Positions 59,330 to 64,000 of a DNA stretch of 64,000 bases are shown here, in pieces. The notes under the pieces were generated by a model. It did not search any database and was not told the DNA's origin. It saw only the letters and a program-made list of their open reading frames with translations. Numbering within the stretch: position 1 is the first letter of the stretch; every line of letters starts with the position of its first letter. Source of the stretch: Oscillospiraceae bacterium. GTDB taxonomy: Bacteria; Bacillota; Clostridia; Oscillospirales; Oscillospiraceae. The stretch is taken from contig JAFZSD010000030.1 in assembly GCA_017619535.1 (NCBI GenBank), positions 1-64,000 on the forward strand, read 5' to 3'. Position numbers and translations under genes: made by a program.

Positions 59330-61035
59330 GAGCGGAACACCTCCCGCTCGTAATCTATGAAGCGCTGGACGAACTCCCTGGGCTCTTCTATGCCGCACAT
59401 GACGGCCAGGTCGTACAGGCTCGTCTCCTTGAGATTGGCCCTCTTGATGATATCGGGGTCAGTCAGTATCCCGGCGGAGGTGTCGTCGGCAATGACGGCG
59501 CCGTCGGTGAACACTACCGAGCGCTCTGCGTATTCCAGCATCAGGTGCATGTCGTGGGTTATCATCACGACCGTGACGCCTTCGCTGTTGAGATCGCGCA
59601 GAAACTCCATGATCTCAGTGTAGTGCCGGTAGTCCTGTCCGGCCGTAGGCTCGTCCAGGATGATCATTTCCGGTTCCAGAACCAATATGGACGCTATCGT
59701 GACGCGCTTTTTCTGGCCAAAGCTGAGGGCTGATACGGGCCAGTTGCGGAACGGCCACAGGCCGCAGGTCTTCAGCGTCTTCTCTACTCTGGGCCTGATC
59801 TCGTCCTCGGATAATCCGCGGGTCCGAAGTCCCAGCGCGACTTCGTCGTAGATCATCGGCTTCGAGAGCATCTGGTTCGGGTTCTGCATCACGTAACCGA
59901 CATGATCGGCGCGTTCCTTGAGCGACATGTTCTTCCAGTCGCATCCCGTAAACTCAATCTCGCCTTCCTGCTCATGTTCGAAACCGCAGACCACCTTGGA
60001 AAACGTGGATTTGCCCGCCCCGTTGGTGCCGACTATCGCGATCAGCTCTCCCTTTCGCACGTCGACGCTCACATCCGTCAGCGCGCGGTGGCCGCTCGAA
60101 TATGAAAACGTTATGTTCTTTGCCCGCAGCAGATAAGGACGGTTCTCCTCCCTGACGCGGGGAGGGGTGCTCCTGAACCACGAGACTACAGATCCTCTGT
60201 CGTCGTCGGAAAGCTTCAGCGAACGGATGCTGTGGGGCAGCATCTCCTCCGTAACTTTAACGCCGGCGTACTTGATGGCTGTCAGATACAGAGGTTCCCT
60301 GATGCCGTTTTCCAGAAGCAGATCGCTGCTCAGAAGCACGTCGGGCGATGTGTCCGATATTATCCTTCCCTGTTTCATCAGGACTATCCTGTCCACGTCC
60401 CGGTGCAGGACGTCTTCAAGACGGTGCTCGATGATGATGACCGCAGCGCCTGTCTCTTTATGGATCTCGTCTATGAGCTCGATGGCGGATTTGCCCGTGG
60501 CGGGGTCGAGATTGGCCAGCGGTTCGTCGAACAGCAGGACGTCGACATCATCCACCATGACGCCGGCAAGAGAGACACGCTGCTTCTGGCCGCCGGACAG
60601 TTCGCTGGGTGCGTGAAGAAGATGCGATTCTATGTTCACGATCTGGGCGGCCTTCTGTACGCGGTCATGCATCTCCGGCTCGCCCACGCAGTCGTTCTCG
60701 AGCGCGAACGCAATATCCTCCGCAACGGTCAGCCCGATGAACTGGCTGTCAGAATCCTGAAGCACCGTGCCTACGGTCTTGGATATCTCGAACAGGCTGA
60801 GATCCTTCGTCTCCCTGCCCATGATGGTCACGGTCCCGGTGCTCTCGCCGCGGAATGAAAAAGGAATGAGCCCGTTGATGCAGTGCGCCAGAGTCGATTT
60901 GCCGCATCCGGACGGGCCTGCGATAAGGACCTTCTCACCTTTATGGATCTTCAGATTTATGTCGTAGAGCGTCGGCTCCGCCTGTGCGTTGTACTGAAAG
61001 CCGAAATTTTTAAATTCGACTATCGGCTCATTCAT
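59326..61035 (-). CDS. ECF transporter ATPase, two ABC domains fused (EcfA-EcfA')
   Basis: A 569-residue protein with two complete ATPase domains. Domain 1: Walker A GPSGCGKST near 40, signature LSGGQKQRVSLAG, Walker B LLFDEPLANLDP. Domain 2: Walker A GTNGAGKST near 335, signature region ALSFGQKKRVTIAS, Walker B IILDEPTAGQD. The second signature, LSFGQKKR, departs from LSGGQ, as in many ECF ATPases. Both catalytic Glu residues are kept. Fusing the two ECF ATPases in one chain is seen in part of the YkoD-like group. It follows the S subunit after an 88-base gap containing a hairpin. Confidence 0.93.
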   Translation of the reverse strand: MNEPIVEFKNFGFQYNAQAEPTLYDINLKIHKGEKVLIAGPSGCGKSTLAHCINGLIPFSFRGESTGTVTIMGRETKDLSLFEISKTVGTVLQDSDSQFIGLTVAEDIAFALENDCVGEPEMHDRVQKAAQIVNIESHLLHAPSELSGGQKQRVSLAGVMVDDVDVLLFDEPLANLDPATGKSAIELIDEIHKETGAAVIIIEHRLEDVLHRDVDRIVLMKQGRIISDTSPDVLLSSDLLLENGIREPLYLTAIKYAGVKVTEEMLPHSIRSLKLSDDDRGSVVSWFRSTPPRVREENRPYLLRAKNITFSYSSGHRALTDVSVDVRKGELIAIVGTNGAGKSTFSKVVCGFEHEQEGEIEFTGCDWKNMSLKERADHVGYVMQNPNQMLSKPMIYDEVALGLRTRGLSEDEIRPRVEKTLKTCGLWPFRNWPVSALSFGQKKRVTIASILVLEPEMIILDEPTAGQDYRHYTEIMEFLRDLNSEGVTVVMITHDMHLMLEYAERSVVFTDGAVIADDTSAGILTDPDIIKRANLKETSLYDLAVMCGIEEPREFVQRFIDYEREVFRS

Positions 61036-61077
61036 TGCGTCGTCTCCGTTTCTTGTCCTTCGGTCTTAATCGGCAAA

Positions 61078-61106
61078 ATACGGCGGGAGAAGATCCCCCG
61101 CCGTAT
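61078..61106 (-). terminator. hairpin between the ECF S-subunit and ATPase genes
   Basis: A perfect 10-bp stem (61078-61087 with 61097-61106) and 9-base loop, followed by TTTTGCCG on the minus strand. Because the ATPase has no obvious promoter of its own, this probably terminates only a part of the transcripts, or protects the upstream 3' end. Either would yield more S subunit than ATPase. Confidence 0.6.
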
Positions 61107-61123
61107 ATCCGTGCAGAAAAGTG

Positions 61124-61675
61124 TCAGTTTTCTTCCTTGAGGCTGCCCTTCTTGGGTTTTGCCGCCGCATATGCGAGGCACAGGAGCGTGCCGACTATCG
61201 CGGTGGTGATGATGTTGGCGATGCCGCCTACAAGGCCCTGAACGAAGACCTTGTTCGCGGGTTCCGCATACATCGCGATATCCAGCGCCGGTGCTACGCC
61301 GACCCAGCAGATAAGGTGCGCGATGATCTGCGTGATATTGAACGTGGCTATGCCTTTCTTGCCGAATACGCCGTCAGCAAGAGCGATCTTTCTGGAGATG
61401 CAGCCCATCAGCAGTCCGAAGATTCCGGACGCGATGACCCAGCTCCACCAGATGCCGCCGCCCCAGGAGAGGTCGATCAGGAAATGGCCTATGAGGCCGA
61501 TGAGCAGACCCGCGATAGGCCCGAAGAGAACGGCCATGAATCCCAGAAGACCATACTGGAGACAGATGTTCGTGTTTGGTACAGGACTCGGGATCGCCAC
61601 GAAACGGCCAAGTACGAAGAATAGCGCGGCGCCGATACCGATGGCGACGATGGTTCTAACCGGAGAACGTTTCAT
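61124..61675 (-). CDS. ECF transporter S component, UPF0397 family
   Basis: A 183-residue membrane protein with about five to six helices, matching the UPF0397 family of ECF substrate-binding subunits. Landmarks are TIVAIGIGAALFFVLGRF, the VPNTNICLQYGLLGF segment, FGPIAGLLIGLIGHFLID and WGGGIWWSWVIASGIFGL. Family members are often labelled riboflavin transporters by convention; the true substrate is not certain. The ATG at 61675 follows GGGAGTG. It has a strong promoter at 61732-61760 but no riboswitch, so an FMN- or thiamin-type ligand is not supported by regulation. Confidence 0.9.
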   Translation of the reverse strand: MKRSPVRTIVAIGIGAALFFVLGRFVAIPSPVPNTNICLQYGLLGFMAVLFGPIAGLLIGLIGHFLIDLSWGGGIWWSWVIASGIFGLLMGCISRKIALADGVFGKKGIATFNITQIIAHLICWVGVAPALDIAMYAEPANKVFVQGLVGGIANIITTAIVGTLLCLAYAAAKPKKGSLKEEN

Positions 61676-61731
61676 GATTGTTTCACTCCCTATCAATTTG
61701 TGCCGCCGCGGAAGGCGGACTTCATATGCTG

Positions 61732-61760
61732 ATTATACAACACTGAATAAAATGTTTCAA
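61732..61760 (-). promoter_or_regulatory. sigma-A promoter for the ECF transporter operon
   Basis: TTGAAA (61755-61760) and TATAAT (61732-61737) on the minus strand are separated by 17 bases. The 107-base leader region is too short to hold a known vitamin riboswitch. Confidence 0.8.
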
Positions 61761-61803
61761 CCGGAATCGTATATAATCCTGCAGTCCAGGGGCGCTGCTC
61801 CGG

Positions 61804-62928
61804 TCATCCGCCGCCGCTTACGATCTTCTCGACATCGGCGCGTTTCTCGAACAGAATGCAGCCTCCCGTATGATCGTCGTCCAGCAGTCCCCCGGCGTTC
61901 AGCGACGTGAACAGCTTCGAATGTAGCGCATCACGGAGCGAGCCGCTGCTGACGCTCACGTCCGAATACGGCGAGAACGGACACGGTTCCGCTCCACCGC
62001 GGGAGTTTATATGGAAGAATCCTCTTCCCGCCGCCATGCATCCGCCGCTCGCCCGTTCGTCCCCGGGGAACGAAAGCAGGATCATGTCGGGCCATATGCT
62101 CCTCAGTCCTTCTGTCGCTTCCCTCAGATATGCGCGCTCCTTATCGCCCGGCGCCAGGTACTGCGAATCATCGTTCATCGGCACGAATTCCACATATACT
62201 ACGAGCCTGCACCCGCGGCTGACCAGAGTATCGAGGAACTCCCTCGATGTTACCTCCCGTATGTTGTCTGTAGTCACCGTTACGGACGCGCCGAACAGGA
62301 GGCTCCTTTCGCCCAGAGCGTCCATATTTCTCATTATCCGGTCGTAGATACCGGGTCCCCGTCTCGAGTCCGTATGTTCGCGTCCGCCCTCGATACTGAT
62401 CACAGGGATAAGGTTCCTGCGTCTGTCGAAAAGCTGCAGGTACCTGTCGTCAATATACGTCCCGTTGGTGAATATCGGGAAAAGGATGCTGTCCGCTTCG
62501 CCCGCCTTTTCTATCACGTCGCGCCGGAGAAGCGGCTCGCCGCCTGCAAGAAAAATAAAGCTTATGCCCAGTTCTTCGGCCTCGCCGAATATTCTCGCCC
62601 AGTCCTCCGCGTCAAGCTGAACCGCAGGTTCCGAGTCGACGGTCGCGCTTGTGCACCGGGAATAGCATCCGGAGCAGTGGAGATTGCAGCTGCTCGTAAT
62701 GCTTGCTATAAGGAAAGGCGGTATGTGCTCTCCTTCCGTCTCGAAACGGCCGCGTATCTTCGTTGCGCGCCTGCTCGCAGCGGCGAACCTCATCATAAAA
62801 GCGCTTTCGCGGGGATCCTTAAGAGTCGCTTTGAGCGCTTCTGAAACTATCTTTTCAACGCCGTTTTCAAGATATTTCTGCAGATCTCTGCTGTCGTTCA
62901 TCACGTTTCTTTGTCCTTTAAGGCTCAT
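61804..62928 (-). CDS. radical SAM protein with a reduced SPASM-like C terminus
   Basis: A 374-residue radical SAM enzyme. The cluster motif is C-X3-C-X2-C in CNLHCSGC near residue 82, then FIFLAGGEPLLR and FTNGTYIDD, which bind SAM. The C-terminal part has GGCMAAGRGFFHINSRGGAEPCPF and a last Cys in TGGCILFEKR, a pattern like the first part of a SPASM domain but with few Cys, enough for one extra cluster at most. The start ATG overlaps the ABC-F stop (ATGA) and has GGAAGAG upstream. No small peptide substrate gene is visible beside it, so peptide maturation is only one possibility. Confidence 0.85.
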   Translation of the reverse strand: MSLKGQRNVMNDSRDLQKYLENGVEKIVSEALKATLKDPRESAFMMRFAAASRRATKIRGRFETEGEHIPPFLIASITSSCNLHCSGCYSRCTSATVDSEPAVQLDAEDWARIFGEAEELGISFIFLAGGEPLLRRDVIEKAGEADSILFPIFTNGTYIDDRYLQLFDRRRNLIPVISIEGGREHTDSRRGPGIYDRIMRNMDALGERSLLFGASVTVTTDNIREVTSREFLDTLVSRGCRLVVYVEFVPMNDDSQYLAPGDKERAYLREATEGLRSIWPDMILLSFPGDERASGGCMAAGRGFFHINSRGGAEPCPFSPYSDVSVSSGSLRDALHSKLFTSLNAGGLLDDDHTGGCILFEKRADVEKIVSGGG

Positions 62929-64000
62929 TCGGTCTCTTCCGCTTTTTTGAGCTCTACATATTCGTCGAAGGTGATCCTTCTGTCGATCGCCTTTCCGTCA
63001 GCAAACTCGATTATCCTGTTGGCGACCGTCTCGTTCATCTGATGGTCGTGGGTGGTGAATATGATATTACCCTTGAATTCGGACATGCCGTTGTTCAGCG
63101 CCGCGACGCTTTCGAGGTCGAGGTGGTTCGTGGGCTGATCCATGAGCAGAACGCTCGCGCCCGACAGCATGAGTTTCGAGAGCATGCAGCGCACCTTCTC
63201 TCCTCCGGAGAGCACCGACACGTTCTTGTACACGTCGTCCCCTGTAAACAGCATCCTTCCGAGGAACGTACGCAGATAGCTCTCCCTCTTGTCTTCGGAG
63301 AACTGACGCATCCAGTCCATTATGTTGAGGTCGCATCCGTCGAAGTATTCGCTGTTGTCCTTTGGGAAATACGCCTGCGTCGTGGATACGCCCCACTTGA
63401 TGGTCCCGGAATCGGGCTCCATCTCCCCAGCGAGCAGCTTGAACATCGTCGTTATGGCTATCTCGTCCGAACCTATGAAAGCGATCTTGTCACCTTTGTC
63501 CATGATAAAAGTGACGCCGTCCAGCACTTTGACTCCGTCCACTGTCTTCGAGACGTCCGTGACGAACAGTCTGTCCTTGCCCGGTTCCCTGTTCATATGG
63601 AAGCCGACCCAGGGATAGCGCCGCGAAGACGCCGGCATCTCTTCGATGGAGATCTTTTCGAGCAGTTTCCGGCGTGACGTAGCCTGCCGGGACTTGGACT
63701 TGTTCGCGGAGAAGCGCCGGACGAACTCCTCCAGTTCGGCGATCTTTTCCTCCGCCTTGCGGTTCTTCTCTTTTATGAGCTTCTGCATCAGCTGGGAGGC
63801 GTCGTACCAGAAGTCGTAGTTGCCCACGTACATCTTTATCTTCCCGTAATCTATATCCACGATATGGGTACAAACCGTGTTCAGGAAGAATCTGTCGTGG
63901 GAGACGACTATAACGGTGCCCGCATAATCCATGAGGAACTCCTCGAGCCATATGACGGAGTTTATATCCAGGTTGTTGGTGGGCTCGTCGAGAAGTATTA
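62925..64000 (-). CDS. ABC-F family ATPase, 5' part cut by the right edge
   Basis: The frame is open to the right edge, so the N-terminal part is missing; about 358 residues are seen. The end of ATPase domain 1 is present (ILLDEPTNNLDINS, VVSHDRFFLN), followed by the linker (charged helices, about 40 residues after it) and ATPase domain 2 (KGDKIAFIGSDEIAITTMFKLLAGE, signature LSGGEKVRCMLSK). In domain 2 Walker B reads LLMDQPTNHLD: the catalytic Glu is Gln. Its Walker A is also degenerate (GSDEIAITT instead of GxxGxGKS/T). ABC-F proteins act on ribosomes in translation or antibiotic protection. Site 2 seems built to bind, not hydrolyse, ATP. Confidence 0.9.
   Translation of the reverse strand, partial: ILLDEPTNNLDINSVIWLEEFLMDYAGTVIVVSHDRFFLNTVCTHIVDIDYGKIKMYVGNYDFWYDASQLMQKLIKEKNRKAEEKIAELEEFVRRFSANKSKSRQATSRRKLLEKISIEEMPASSRRYPWVGFHMNREPGKDRLFVTDVSKTVDGVKVLDGVTFIMDKGDKIAFIGSDEIAITTMFKLLAGEMEPDSGTIKWGVSTTQAYFPKDNSEYFDGCDLNIMDWMRQFSEDKRESYLRTFLGRMLFTGDDVYKNVSVLSGGEKVRCMLSKLMLSGASVLLMDQPTNHLDLESVAALNNGMSEFKGNIIFTTHDHQMNETVANRIIEFADGKAIDRRITFDEYVELKKAEETE

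Overview
The window reads as a chromosomal segment of a strictly anaerobic, low-oxygen-lifestyle Firmicute of class Clostridia. The evidence is the gene content: a CD1247-type acidic protein, DUF951, the topA-trmFO-plsX-acpP-rnc-smc-ftsY core cluster, ferredoxin-linked indolepyruvate oxidoreductase, a giant acyl-CoA dehydratase activase, Na+-coupled NhaC-type carriers and ECF transport. Genes use strong AGGAGG-type ribosome binding sites and sigma-A promoters with 17-base spacers. Coding DNA looks moderately GC-rich, while promoter regions are AT-rich. The genus cannot be fixed from the sequence alone; an amino-acid-fermenting gut or oral clostridial lineage such as Anaerovoracaceae/Family XIII is a guess. 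I saw no rRNA, tRNA, CRISPR, insertion sequence or phage gene. Most genes are on the minus strand.

Layout. 1-13.6 kb: a solitary URO-D/MtaA-type protein, a THEP1-Nudix fusion, ThrH, then a minus-strand operon (Ca2+/Na+-type exchanger, GrpB, Bcp peroxiredoxin, acetyltransferase) behind a likely yybP-ykoY Mn2+ riboswitch with its own terminator. Next come the 1417-residue activase, YegP, an NhaC carrier and an esterase. 13.7-26 kb: recG; an NhaC-family carrier under a clear lysine riboswitch plus terminator, which points to lysine transport; the rarA-DUF951-pepP-efp-CD1247 operon; nth, sharing one palindromic -35 box with rarA; and a fused ABC ATPase/permease.

26-45 kb is a long housekeeping block, all minus strand: TrmH-like methyltransferase, topA, trmFO, plsX, acpP, rnc, an Elp3-like radical SAM gene, smc, ftsY, rdgB, yhbY, a nadD-yqeK fusion, an LCP cell-wall ligase with a GGGDEP-repeat tail, rsfS, leuS and rpsU. 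Many neighbours overlap by 4 or 8 bases.

45-53 kb is the most interesting part: an aromatic amino acid locus. TrpB2, a phenylacetate-CoA ligase and a double-ACT protein lie behind a leader holding a consensus promoter, a 30-residue leader peptide with a Phe-Tyr-Trp-Phe-Trp-Phe run, a perfect intrinsic terminator with a plausible competing antiterminator, and then a second 14-residue mini-ORF with two Trp codons and its own strong RBS. Just upstream lie iorA, iorB and a second phenylacetate-CoA ligase. Together they could salvage aryl acids and indole into Phe, Tyr and Trp, or ferment those amino acids; control by an aromatic leader peptide favours the salvage direction.

53-64 kb: a phosphatase, a flavodoxin, a tocopherol-cyclase-like protein, an SGNH/MBOAT pair for surface O-acylation, a complete ECF transporter (T, fused AA', S of the UPF0397 family), a radical SAM protein, and an ABC-F protein cut by the right edge whose second ATPase site carries Gln in place of the catalytic Glu.
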